Assembly: GCA_016180165.1 (NCBI GenBank)
Contig: JACPBU010000150.1
Span: 1-10,311 of the forward strand
Reading direction: 5' to 3'
DNA: 10,311 bases
Source: Candidatus Woesearchaeota archaeon
GTDB taxonomy: Archaea; Nanobdellota; Nanobdellia; Woesearchaeales; JACPBV01
A program made the position numbers and the translations under genes. The notes beneath the pieces are model-generated. The model saw only the letters and a program-made list of their open reading frames with translations, did not search any database and was not told the DNA's origin. This document shows positions 1 through 6,569 of this stretch, one piece after another (the first letter of the stretch is position 1; each line of letters begins with the position of its first letter).

Positions 1-709
1 TCTCAAGCGTTCCCAGGAAACCTCCCCGGTGAAGCTTATACCTGAATGCTCCGGGCTTCCCTTGCACTAAAGCTGAAAAATAGTCCAGCATCTCCCTGAC
101 AGTCTCTATTGAGCCATCATCGATAAGCCTTTGGAATTCTGCGCGCCTGCTCTTGGGAAGCGCTGTAAGCCCCTCGATGATGAGCGCATCAAGGTTTTTT
201 TCTTTCGCTGCAGCCCCTTCGCCTGATTTGATCGGCCTTGGCAAAAATTCATTCATGAACTCCCGCTGGGGGAGGTTGAGGTCATCCCACGTTCCCAGAT
301 AATAGGGAGCATTAAATCTGCTCACTTTAAACTTATCAGATTCTCTCTTTCGTTCAACTCTTCCTGCGTATTCTTCAAAAGAAACATAAACAGCATGCCG
401 CAATGGCCTTTCTGATGCGGCAGAAACTGTAGGAGCCTCAAATTTCGGGGCATCGTAGCCGGATTCAAGAATCATCGGGGGAGCTTTCCTGAGGCCGCTG
501 GCGCCTTTGCCCCTAAGGAACGAAAGGATCTCATGCCATTCCTGCACAACAGAATGATGGCCAGATTCCTGCTTGATAAGGTAAGAGAGATTAATGCGGG
601 GATTGCTCCCTTTCCGAAAGACTTTTGCAGCAAGCTCGAGGGCCTGAGGGACGAGAGGATCGTCTGCTATAAAAATTCTCTTGCCGCCCTTTCCTGTTTT
701 TCCAGACAT
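1..709 (-). CDS. Hypothetical protein, 3' end outside the window
   Basis: A minus-strand reading frame is open from an ATG at 709 to the left edge, 236 codons without a stop, so the C terminus is missing. The N terminus begins MSGKTGKGGKRIFIADDPLV. The visible part is soluble and charged (many Lys, Arg, Glu), with no signal peptide or membrane segment. It appears to have an N-terminal helical region (residues 1-75), a Pro/Ala-rich linker (about 76-100), a central segment with FNAPYYLGTWDDLNLPQREF near 135-155, and a helical tail. I do not recognise the family. A weak GAGGG lies 14 nt upstream of the ATG and a TATA-like TTTAAA at 761-766, so a short leader of about 28 nt is likely. The coding look of the frame and its length support a real gene; the opposite-strand frame at 533-751 is its shadow. 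Confidence 0.75.
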   Translation of the reverse strand, partial: MSGKTGKGGKRIFIADDPLVPQALELAAKVFRKGSNPRINLSYLIKQESGHHSVVQEWHEILSFLRGKGASGLRKAPPMILESGYDAPKFEAPTVSAASERPLRHAVYVSFEEYAGRVERKRESDKFKVSRFNAPYYLGTWDDLNLPQREFMNEFLPRPIKSGEGAAAKEKNLDALIIEGLTALPKSRRAEFQRLIDDGSIETVREMLDYFSALVQGKPGAFRYKLHRGGFLGTLE

Positions 710-756
710 TGCAACACTTACCGCCCTCTAAGATTACAGATGAAGGAATAGACTAT

Positions 757-770
757 TATCTTTAAACTTT
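757..770 (-). promoter_or_regulatory. Candidate TATA box for the 1-709 gene
   Basis: On the minus strand the sequence reads AAAGTTTAAAGATA, an A/T-rich archaeal TATA-like box centred about 55 nt upstream of the ATG at 709. It would place transcription start near 737 and give a short leader. It is the only such box in the 180-bp gap. Confidence 0.4.
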
Positions 771-797
771 ATGGATTTTATGATGGTCTAAACTAAT

Positions 798-864
798 GCG
801 GGCCAAAGTCCGCTAAGGGTTCTTTCCTATCCCGAGTCAAGAGGTTTTCTGTCCTAACCCGAGT
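798..864. repeat. Small hairpin and 13-bp direct repeat in the gap between two minus-strand genes
   Basis: Two elements are visible in the 710-889 gap. A hairpin at 798-813 has a 6-bp stem (one G-T wobble) closing the loop CAAA. A direct repeat TCCTATCCCGAGT (825-837) and TCCTAACCCGAGT (852-864) matches at 12 of 13 bases with a 27-bp period. They lie downstream of the PEBP gene and upstream of the TATA box of the next gene, so they could be a 3'-end signal or a regulator site; nothing in the sequence decides between these. Confidence 0.4.
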
Positions 865-889
865 TTACCCCAAGAATTCCTAAGAGAGA

Positions 890-1318
890 TTAGTGCTTCT
901 TGTATGTTCCCATCAATACCCCTTCCCCGATCTTCAGCCTGTCCACCATCGCATAAAACTCAGCCGAAGATTTTGCTTCAAAGCTTTCAACATTCAGCGC
1001 ATACAGCTTAAAGAAATACCGATGCGTCCCAGACGGAGGACAGGGGCCGCCCCACTCCTTTTTTCCGAAAGAATTCATAACTTCATTTCCAGGAACACTA
1101 TCCTCTTTTATCTCCATAGTTTCTAAAGGTATATCCTTCACCAGCCAATGCACCCAGGTTCCTATCGGCGCATCAGGATCATCAACAATGAGAGCGAAGC
1201 TTTTTGTTCCATGTGGCGCCTCAACCCATCCCAGCTGAGGATTGATGTTTTCGCCCTGGCAGGTGAATTTCGAAGGGATCGATCCGCCATGCTTGAATGA
1301 AATTGAATGCAGCTCCAT
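890..1318 (-). CDS. YbhB/YbcL family PEBP (Raf kinase inhibitor-like) protein
   Basis: A 142-residue phosphatidylethanolamine-binding-protein family member of the bacterial/archaeal YbhB/YbcL branch. Recognisable family blocks run in order: IPSKFTCQGENINPQL (14-29), the ligand-pocket signature IVDDPDAPIGTWVHW (44-58), and GGPCPPSGTHRYFFKLYALN (90-109), where DPDxP and GxHR form the anion-binding site. It ends with LMGTYKKH, close to the LxGTYxR ending usual in the family. There is no signal peptide, so it should be cytoplasmic. The length is slightly below the usual 150-160. The ATG at 1318 gives the standard N terminus. The molecular role of prokaryotic PEBPs is not settled; ligand binding is known for the fold, and function here is inferred only by family. 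The gene appears monocistronic, with about 180-bp and 200-bp gaps on its two sides. Confidence 0.95.
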   Translation of the reverse strand: MELHSISFKHGGSIPSKFTCQGENINPQLGWVEAPHGTKSFALIVDDPDAPIGTWVHWLVKDIPLETMEIKEDSVPGNEVMNSFGKKEWGGPCPPSGTHRYFFKLYALNVESFEAKSSAEFYAMVDRLKIGEGVLMGTYKKH

Positions 1319-1361
1319 GGTATACTCTCTCTGAATCTTCTTTCATCAGATTCTCAGGCAC

Positions 1362-1391
1362 GATAAAAAAGTATCATCCTAATAAATTTTT
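1362..1391 (-). promoter_or_regulatory. Candidate A/T-rich promoter of the PEBP gene
   Basis: On the minus strand two T/A-rich boxes, AAATTTATTAGG (about 1380-1391) and CTTTTTTATCG (about 1362-1371), lie 45-70 nt upstream of the PEBP ATG. Either could serve as a TATA element giving a leader of roughly 20-40 nt. The purine tract AGAGAGAG just before the ATG is a poor Shine-Dalgarno match. Confidence 0.3.
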
Positions 1392-1417
1392 CCTTCGAAT
1401 GGGAATAACCATAATTA

Positions 1418-1446
1418 AACATCTTCAACTGGAACATCTTCAACTG
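1418..1446. repeat. Tandem 15-bp direct repeat (two copies)
   Basis: AACATCTTCAACTG occurs at 1418-1431 and again at 1433-1446, a perfect 14-bp match with a 15-bp period. It is located between the stop of the GLUG gene and the promoter of the PEBP gene. It may be a replication-slippage duplication or a paired operator upstream of the PEBP promoter. Confidence 0.6.
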
Positions 1447-1471
1447 CTTGGCGTAATTCTAAACAATTTCA

Positions 1472-1485
1472 TGCTGAAACCAGCA
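1472..1485. terminator. Short hairpin downstream of the GLUG gene
   Basis: TGCTG and CAGCA (5-bp stem) enclose the tetraloop AAAC about 35 nt beyond the stop codon of the large minus-strand gene. A T-rich stretch does not follow closely on the minus strand, so assignment as a transcription terminator is tentative. Confidence 0.25.
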
Positions 1486-1518
1486 GGGTTCTATCCTCTC
1501 CCAAACCAAAATAATCCC

Positions 1519-4368
1519 TTAGCCTGCACTTGTTTGTGCTGATATTGGAATGCCCCTCAAATATGGATAAGTTACTCCTTCCTGGATATCCCATACGTTG
1601 ATAAAATCCCAGTGGTGATATGCCTGCCTGTTGTATATAATGTCTTTGAACGTGGACTTAGTCTTCAACTCGCTTGTTGTTTTTGGGATGCCTAACTCTT
1701 TCCTTGGGAGGCTAGCCACATCGCTATCATAATATGAGTTGTATTGGTTTCCACTAGCTTCCCAAGAATTCAGATCGCTAGTGGTCATTGGTTGTCCGCC
1801 TAATAGCCCGCCCGTGTTTGCTGTTCCAAATACTTTTCCAGATGAGTAGCTGCTTGATACATATCCCAAAGATAAACCTATTAAGCCCCCGACACTTCCT
1901 TCCCCCCTCACTTCCCCTGAAAAATACGAGTCAGTTATATTATATTCGTTATATGCCCCGACTAATCCGCCAACACTGCGTTTTCCATCTACCTTAGACT
2001 TTGAGAAAGAGCGAGCAATATACCCTCGGATATTATGCCCCACTAAGCCCCCAATCTGGCTGCCAGAGCCTATAACATCGCCTGTTGAATAAGACCTCGT
2101 TATCCAAAATTCATTCCAGCCTACAAGGCCGCCTACGGAAACATGACCAGCCACCTTTGCGCTCGAACTTGAGCCTGTGATCGCTCCATTATTTTTTCCT
2201 ATTAACCCTCCAACTGAAATCCAGCCTTCCACTTCCCCGCTTGAATGGGAATCATTGACCTGGCCGAGATAGTTCTTGCCTGCAAGAGCACCCACATGCA
2301 TGTTTCCTGTGATATTAAAGTTTTCAAGCCTAAGATTTTTCACTGTGCCTTCATAGATTAATCCAAAAAGTCCGGCATATGCCAGCCCATACATGCCATT
2401 TGGATCGTTCTTTTTTAGCCTGTCTATCCTCAGCCCGCTGATACTGAATCCTTTTCCGTCGAATGTTCCCCCGTGCCGAATCAGTGGAATAAAGCCTTTG
2501 CCATTATTCCAGCTGGAAGTTTCTGAGCAGTCAATATTCTCATTAAGGTAATAATCGCTGTTGAGATTTACTTTTTGCAATTCCTGGCAGTTTGTAATCA
2601 GGATTGGAGCAGAAGGTGCCCCTTCTCTCAAATCAATTGCGGGGTAGCTGGTTCCTTCATTAATCTTCCATATCCCCTCAAAGTCCCAATCTGCAAAAGT
2701 AAGTTTAGACTTCATCTCTGCAGTTGTCCTTGGCTCCCCTTTGCCGGAATCACTTTGCCCGGAAGCACTTTGGCCATAATAGGACTTAAAAACAATTCCA
2801 TCATTTACAGCTGCAATCCCGCCCGTTGTTGCCCCGCCATTAACTTTTGCAGTTGAATAAGAAAATTGGATATGCCCGGTATTCTGGCCTGCAATCCCGC
2901 CTTTGTAGTCGGATCCGATAGCCTGGTGCCCCTTTATTTCCCCTGCTGCAAATGAATTGGTTACAACTGCATTATTCTCCCCTGCAAGCCCGCCTAATTT
3001 CTGGTATCCCGTTAAAGTTGAATTTGAATAAGAGGATTCTATCAATCCCTCATTTTTACCAACAAGCCCGCCTACCCTGCTATATCCGGTAATCTCCCCA
3101 GATGAATGAGAATCAATAATAACTCCTTCTTCAGAATTATCTCCGACAAGGCCGCCTATATAATCTCGCCCATCGGCTTTCCCAGTTGAATAGGAGCTGA
3201 CAATGTTCCCTGAGTTGATTCCAGCAAAACCCCCGACAGAGGAAGAACCGAAATTGAAGTTTCCACCTTCAAGTATTCCATTGGCATTGCCAGTTGAATA
3301 AGAGCCGGTTATTGACCCACGATTTACCCCGGCAAAACCGCCATACACATAGGTTGAAATTGAGGGGGAGGTTCTCTTAAAATTTCCTGTAGAGTAGGAA
3401 TTCTCTATCGAACCGATGTTTTGGCCGACAAATCCGCCAGCTTCAGATTGAGCACCACTAACTTCACCCTGAGAGTATGAGTTTCTGATGATCCCATAAT
3501 TGACTCCAGCAAACCCGCCAATGACCCATTCTGTTCCATTAACATTGCCAGTCGAATGCGAATTTTCGATTATTGCGTCAAAAGACTTGTACTTTTCGTT
3601 CTCCCCCGCCAGCCCGCCAATGCTTCTTATTCCATCGACGCTGGAATTGGAAAAAGAATCATTGATATATCCCCTGTTAAGGCCGGCAAGCCCGCCAACA
3701 TCATACTTACCATTGGCATTTCCTTCTGATGAAGAGGATATTATTTTTGACTTATCATAATTAAAGCCAACTAGCCCACCGACATAGCCCATCATTCCTT
3801 TTATTTGTCCCTGGCACCGTGAATTGATAATGATTCCCCTGTTGCCGCCTGTAATACACCCAATGTGGGAATATCCTGTTATTTCAGCATTCTCCAGCGT
3901 TAAATTTTTGACCTCTCCCAAGAGCTCACTGAATAGGCCAACCTGAACTTCCTGTGGGAAGTAGACATATATCGACGAGATTTTGTGCCCGGCCCCATCA
4001 AGGATGAGTGTTGGGCCGCTGCTGATGGGCTTGAAGCCTTTTCCACTATTCCAATTGATGGTGTCTGAGCAATTAACATCGTTCTTCAGGAGATATCTGG
4101 AATTTGCCCCATCCCGCACTCTTTGCAGGTCATTGCACGTGCATATTGGGATGGGATCTTGCCCGGTATCGTAGCAGTCAGAAACTGTTGTGATTGAGAC
4201 ACCTATCTGGCTGATTACATCTGATAAAGAAGTATCCCCATCAATCCATTGGGTCGCTGATTGGAGCACCGTCTCTTCCATTGTTGAATAAACAAATTGC
4301 AGGCTTAATATTGCCGAAAAACACAGGCACAAAAATGTTTTTATCCTGATGCCTGCTTTTTTTCCCAT
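1519..4368 (-). CDS. Secreted GLUG-repeat protein with two tandem beta-helix modules
   Basis: A 949-residue exported protein. Residues 1-28 form a signal peptide (basic start, then TFLCLCFSAILSLQF, cleavage probably after VYS). Two homologous modules follow. Module 1 (about 75-578) opens with DLQRV...YLLKNDVNC...WNSGKGFKPI...LDGAGHKI, carries about 13 GLUG-type repeats (pattern VGGLAGxNxGxIxxSYSTGxVxG, period 24-33) and closes with TTAEMKSKLTFADWDFEGIW...SYPAI. Module 2 (about 588-937) repeats the same order: ELQKV...YLNENIDC...WNNGKGFIPL...FDGKGFSI, about 7 repeats, then TTSELKTKSTF...WDFINVWDIQEGVTYPYL. GLUG repeats (PF07581) are known from secreted and adhesin-like proteins and probably stack as a right-handed beta helix. 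No C-terminal anchor or sorting motif is visible, so it is either released or held noncovalently. No catalytic motif is seen. Adhesion or surface coating is an inference. Confidence 0.93.
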   Translation of the reverse strand: MGKKAGIRIKTFLCLCFSAILSLQFVYSTMEETVLQSATQWIDGDTSLSDVISQIGVSITTVSDCYDTGQDPIPICTCNDLQRVRDGANSRYLLKNDVNCSDTINWNSGKGFKPISSGPTLILDGAGHKISSIYVYFPQEVQVGLFSELLGEVKNLTLENAEITGYSHIGCITGGNRGIIINSRCQGQIKGMMGYVGGLVGFNYDKSKIISSSSEGNANGKYDVGGLAGLNRGYINDSFSNSSVDGIRSIGGLAGENEKYKSFDAIIENSHSTGNVNGTEWVIGGFAGVNYGIIRNSYSQGEVSGAQSEAGGFVGQNIGSIENSYSTGNFKRTSPSISTYVYGGFAGVNRGSITGSYSTGNANGILEGGNFNFGSSSVGGFAGINSGNIVSSYSTGKADGRDYIGGLVGDNSEEGVIIDSHSSGEITGYSRVGGLVGKNEGLIESSYSNSTLTGYQKLGGLAGENNAVVTNSFAAGEIKGHQAIGSDYKGGIAGQNTGHIQFSYSTAKVNGGATTGGIAAVNDGIVFKSYYGQSASGQSDSGKGEPRTTAEMKSKLTFADWDFEGIWKINEGTSYPAIDLREGAPSAPILITNCQELQKVNLNSDYYLNENIDCSETSSWNNGKGFIPLIRHGGTFDGKGFSISGLRIDRLKKNDPNGMYGLAYAGLFGLIYEGTVKNLRLENFNITGNMHVGALAGKNYLGQVNDSHSSGEVEGWISVGGLIGKNNGAITGSSSSAKVAGHVSVGGLVGWNEFWITRSYSTGDVIGSGSQIGGLVGHNIRGYIARSFSKSKVDGKRSVGGLVGAYNEYNITDSYFSGEVRGEGSVGGLIGLSLGYVSSSYSSGKVFGTANTGGLLGGQPMTTSDLNSWEASGNQYNSYYDSDVASLPRKELGIPKTTSELKTKSTFKDIIYNRQAYHHWDFINVWDIQEGVTYPYLRGIPISAQTSAG

Positions 4369-4390
4369 AGAGCGCTAATTTGGGGAGAGA

Positions 4391-4400
4391 GGTATAAAAA
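4391..4400 (-). promoter_or_regulatory. TATA box of the GLUG gene, leaderless-type spacing
   Basis: On the minus strand TTTTTATACC lies with its TTTATA core centred about 27 nt upstream of the ATG at 4368. Archaeal transcription starts about 25-27 nt downstream of the TATA centre, so the mRNA should begin at or next to the start codon. The 22 nt between box and ATG contain no GGTGA-like Shine-Dalgarno, which agrees with a leaderless transcript and supports the chosen start. Confidence 0.65.
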
Positions 4401-4413
4401 GATTGTTGTTTTT

Positions 4414-4527
4414 AGTATGTGCATAGCGCCCTAAGGTCAAAATTCCATCAAATAAATATTATCGACGAGCGTTATGGGGGGTTGCCTCCGAGCGGTAGCG
4501 AGCGAGGCACAACGCTATGCACATACT
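4414..4527. mobile_element. MITE-like 114-bp palindromic element, 15-bp inverted ends, possible 6-bp target duplication
   Basis: AGTATGTGCATAGCG (4414-4428) and CGCTATGCACATACT (4513-4527) are perfect 15-bp inverted repeats. The element is flanked on both sides by GTTTTT (4408-4413 and 4528-4533), as expected of a target-site duplication, although that sequence is low in complexity. Inside, a second imperfect hairpin pairs GTTGCCTC (4481-4488) with GAGGC-AC-AAC (4504-4513) around a loop containing CGAGCGGTAGCGAGC. No reading frame of note is carried, so if mobile it is non-autonomous. It sits between the divergent promoters of the GLUG gene and the 4683 gene, directly behind the GLUG TATA box. 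A structured regulatory site is the alternative. Confidence 0.5.
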
Positions 4528-4638
4528 GTTTTTATTTTCAATTAAATGCAGCACTTTCATGAGATAGGGCACTTTCCCGGCAGTTTTCTCGATAAATCTT
4601 GTTTCCAGTATCCCTTTCTCCACTATCGTTAAGAAAAA

Positions 4639-4675
4639 TTTAAATAGTCCGCCAATAAAGGTGAGCCTGAGGTGA
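4639..4675 (+). promoter_or_regulatory. TATA box and strong Shine-Dalgarno of the 4683 gene
   Basis: TTTAAATA at 4639-4646 is a good archaeal TATA box. GAGGTGA at 4669-4675 is a strong match to the anti-Shine-Dalgarno and ends 7 nt before the ATG at 4683, which fixes that start. Predicted transcription start is close to the Shine-Dalgarno itself, so the leader is very short. Confidence 0.6.
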
Positions 4676-4682
4676 TTCACTT

Positions 4683-5021
4683 ATGGCAGACGTGCAAAAG
4701 ACATACGCCCAGGTTATTGGCGCAGTGCTTGTGTTAGTCGGGATTATAGGGTTTTTCAACAATCCCCTCCTTGGATTGTTTGGGGTCAATGTTGCCCAGG
4801 ATCTGCTGCATATCATCGGCGGGGCAGTGATCGTTTCGCAGGCCGGAAAGACCACAAATAAGATGCTTGGCATCATCGGTGTTGTCGTTGCTTTGCTTGG
4901 ATTCCTACCAGGCACTGATGCGCTTCTTGCCTCGGTGTTCGGCATAAACCTTGCAACTTCTGTGCTGCATCTGGTGATAGGCATAGCCTCATTAGGGGTT
5001 GCCTACGGTGTTAAGGAATAG
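4683..5021 (+). CDS. Small four-helix membrane protein, DUF4383-like
   Basis: A 112-residue, very hydrophobic protein with four predicted membrane helices (about 9-25, 38-53, 60-75 and 92-108). It is an internal duplication: residues 8-52 (VIGAVLVLVGIIGFF...GLFGVNVAQDLLHIIGGAVIV) align with 59-104 (MLGIIGVVVALLGFL...SVFGINLATSVLHLVIGIASL). The GxFGxNxxxxxLHxxxG pattern resembles DUF4383-type membrane proteins, a family with no known biochemical role; this assignment is from memory of the family pattern and is moderate. A strong Shine-Dalgarno supports the start. The next small membrane gene follows after 43 nt and may be co-transcribed. Confidence 0.85.
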   Translation: MADVQKTYAQVIGAVLVLVGIIGFFNNPLLGLFGVNVAQDLLHIIGGAVIVSQAGKTTNKMLGIIGVVVALLGFLPGTDALLASVFGINLATSVLHLVIGIASLGVAYGVKE

Positions 5022-5040
5022 GCACTATTTCTTTTTTTCT

Positions 5041-5074
5041 TTTTCCTATGCTCAACATTTTCCTATGCTCAACA
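5041..5074. repeat. 17-bp tandem duplication spanning a start codon
   Basis: TTTTCCTATGCTCAACA occurs twice back to back, at 5041-5057 and 5058-5074. The second copy contains the ATG (5065) of the 75-residue gene, so the duplication has placed a second copy of the start region in front of the gene and separated it from anything that lay upstream. The same 17 bp occurs in reverse orientation at 8894-8910. Confidence 0.9.
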
Positions 5075-5292
5075 AGAAAAACATCCATCAGATTCTTGAT
5101 GCAATTTTTACCGTTGGTCTTGGATCAGGTTTTTTGATTGCGCTTTTGCCCCATACAACCCATTTTGTTGCTGGGCATACTCCTCAGCCCCTATACGCAG
5201 GGCAGATGACAGCAGGGCTTGCGCTCGCAATGATTTCCCTTGTATTATTGATACAACACAACAAAGCTTTAAATTTGCCGATAAGAAAATAG
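5065..5292 (+). CDS. Small two-helix membrane protein of unknown function
   Basis: A 75-residue protein starting MLNKKNIHQILDAIFTVGLG with two membrane helices (about 10-29 and 44-64) joined by a His-rich loop (PHTTHFVAGHTPQ, 29-41) and a short basic tail. The family is not recognised. The ATG at 5065 is chosen because the upstream in-frame extension is a phenylalanine-rich run across the repeat. No Shine-Dalgarno precedes it; the T-rich tandem duplication stands there instead, so translation may depend on the gene 43 nt upstream. Its stop at 5292 is only 2 bp from the stop of the convergent peroxiredoxin-like gene. A metal-related role could be imagined from the histidines, but nothing else supports it. 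Confidence 0.65.
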   Translation: MLNKKNIHQILDAIFTVGLGSGFLIALLPHTTHFVAGHTPQPLYAGQMTAGLALAMISLVLLIQHNKALNLPIRK

Positions 5293-5294
5293 GA

Positions 5295-5843
5295 TTATCT
5301 CCACTTTATGCTGCATCCCATGGAAGGGACAAACCATTCTTCAATTTTCTTTCCAGCCAAAACCTTATCAAGGGCCTCACGCAGCTCATGCTTTGTAGGA
5401 AAATCGCCTGGATTCATCGCATTGTTTATCCTGCCATGATATATGAGCTGATGGTTCTTGTCAAAGACAAATGGGTCTGGAGTGCATGTCGCTCCATAGG
5501 CCTTTGCGGTTTCCTGTGTCTCATCAGATAGGTAATAGGCGTATCCTTTTACCATCGCAATGGACTGCATATGCTCAAAGTCGTCCTCAGGATAATTTGA
5601 AGGGTCGTTAGAATTGATCCCGATAACAACAACTCCCTTTTTGGCATAATCATCCTGAATTTTCGCAATCTCGTCCATTTTCGGCTTGACATAAGGGCAG
5701 TGATTGCACATGAAGATGATAACGAGTAGTTTTCCCTTGAAGTGCTTCAGGCTGGCAATCTTGCCATCAACATTGCGTAAAGAAAAATCAGGGGCACTGT
5801 CGCCCTCAACAAGCTTTTTTGCTTCAGATTTCAGCAATGCCAT
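5295..5843 (-). CDS. Peroxiredoxin-like thioredoxin-fold protein (CNHCPYVK family)
   Basis: A 182-residue AhpC/TSA-type redoxin. The N-terminal APDFSLRNVDGK (17-28) and FKGKLLVIIF (35-44) are the usual peroxiredoxin lead-in. The active site is MCNHCPYVKPKMDE (45-58), with Cys46 and Cys49 as a CxxC pair, followed by VVVIGINSND (71-80) and GATCTPDPFVFD (117-128), where Cys120 precedes the cis-Pro region. It ends with PSMGCSIKWR (173-182), the typical close of this PRX-like subfamily. The protein is probably a cytoplasmic thiol oxidoreductase or peroxidase; the substrate is unknown. It starts 3 nt after the stop of the superoxide dismutase gene, so the two should be one transcript: superoxide is converted to peroxide by the first gene and peroxide or oxidised thiols may be handled by the second. 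Confidence 0.93.
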   Translation of the reverse strand: MALLKSEAKKLVEGDSAPDFSLRNVDGKIASLKHFKGKLLVIIFMCNHCPYVKPKMDEIAKIQDDYAKKGVVVIGINSNDPSNYPEDDFEHMQSIAMVKGYAYYLSDETQETAKAYGATCTPDPFVFDKNHQLIYHGRINNAMNPGDFPTKHELREALDKVLAGKKIEEWFVPSMGCSIKWR

Positions 5844-5846
5844 CGC

Positions 5847-6452
5847 TTATATGGCCTCTTTATGCCTTTTCTCAACTTCTTTCCAGTTGACGATATTCCA
5901 CCAGGCAGCAACATATTCTCCCCTTCTGTTCTGGTGCTTGAGATAGTATGCATGCTCCCAGACATCGAGGCACAAGAGCGGTTTTTTTCCTTCAGATATT
6001 GGAGAATCCTGGTTTGCGGTCGAATGCACAAGGAGCTCCCCTTTGTCGACGCACAGCCATGCCCATCCTGAGCCAAACCTGTTGAGTGCAGCGTTTGAGA
6101 ATTCTTCCTTGAACTTGTCAAAACTTCCCCACTTGGCGTTTATTGCCTTGCCAAGGCTCCCATTGGGCACACCGCCGCTTTTTGGGCCCATGATCTTCCA
6201 GAAAAGCCTGTGGTTGGAATGCCCCCCTCCGTGGTTTTTCACTGCAGTCCTGATGCTCTCGGGGACGACGCTTAAATCAGAAAGGACATCATCAACATCT
6301 CTGTGGTCAAACTTTGTGCCATTGACCGCCGCACTGTATTTGTCGATATAAGCCTGATGGTGCTTATCGTGATGGATTCTCATCGTGTTCTCATCGATGA
6401 AAGGCTCCAATGCATTATATTCATAATCCAGCTTAGGTAACTCGATTGCCAT
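5847..6452 (-). CDS. sod: Superoxide dismutase, Fe/Mn family
   Basis: A 201-residue iron/manganese superoxide dismutase starting MAIELPKLDYEYNALEPFID. All metal ligands are present: His27 (in RIHHDKHH), His81 (GGGHSNHRLFW), Asp163 and His167 (DVWEHAYY). Tyr35 and Gln148 (NQDSPI) occupy the second-sphere positions; GGGHSNH and the Gln in this late position are more typical of Mn or cambialistic enzymes. It lacks a signal peptide and is cytoplasmic. An upstream in-frame GTG at 6461 could add three residues, but that GTG is part of GGGGTGA (6458-6464), a Shine-Dalgarno 5 nt before the ATG at 6452, so the ATG is preferred. It is the first gene of a two-gene operon with the peroxiredoxin-like gene. 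Confidence 0.97.
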   Translation of the reverse strand: MAIELPKLDYEYNALEPFIDENTMRIHHDKHHQAYIDKYSAAVNGTKFDHRDVDDVLSDLSVVPESIRTAVKNHGGGHSNHRLFWKIMGPKSGGVPNGSLGKAINAKWGSFDKFKEEFSNAALNRFGSGWAWLCVDKGELLVHSTANQDSPISEGKKPLLCLDVWEHAYYLKHQNRRGEYVAAWWNIVNWKEVEKRHKEAI

Positions 6453-6457
6453 TAAGT

Positions 6458-6503
6458 TCACCCCATACTTTTTAATAAATCTACTTTTTTATAAATTATA
6501 AAG
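6458..6503 (-). promoter_or_regulatory. Promoter and Shine-Dalgarno of the sod operon
   Basis: The minus strand has GGGGTGA (6458-6464) 5 nt before the sod ATG. Upstream, TTTATAA at 6489-6495 and CTTTATA at 6497-6503 are two overlapping TATA candidates that would start transcription at about 6465-6475. The A/T-rich stretch to 6530 has a doubled TTTAAAGG motif that might be an upstream element. Confidence 0.5.
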
Positions 6504-6530
6504 AAATGATAACCTTTAAACCTTTAAAAA

Positions 6531-6569
6531 GATTTCCATGGCTTATCGCCTTTTTCGGATTTCCATGGC
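6531..6569. repeat. 12-bp direct repeat across the end of the Cys-rich protein gene
   Basis: GATTTCCATGGC is found at 6531-6542 and 6558-6569 (27-bp period). The right copy is inside the last codons of the minus-strand gene and the left copy starts immediately after its stop codon. It looks like a small duplication at the 3' end; the T-rich run beyond it on the minus strand may serve as the terminator. Confidence 0.55.

Noticed and set aside
2575..2856. Plus-strand frames inside the GLUG gene (also 1788-1997, 3500-3760 and 3983-4174)
   Set aside because: These are antisense shadows of the repeat-rich coding sequence, with Pro/Ser-rich translations and no start signals.
1519..4368. Viral or prophage tail-fibre origin for the repeat protein
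   Set aside because: There are no phage genes nearby, and the signal peptide and GLUG pattern fit a secreted cellular protein better.
4459..4680. Minus-strand frame of 73 codons
   Set aside because: Its first 50 residues look mildly protein-like, but it covers the promoter and Shine-Dalgarno of the 4683 gene and its end runs through the MITE-like palindrome. At most it is a relic truncated by that element.
6452..6461. GTG start three codons upstream for superoxide dismutase
   Set aside because: The GTG is part of the Shine-Dalgarno GGGGTGA, which is spaced correctly for the ATG at 6452.
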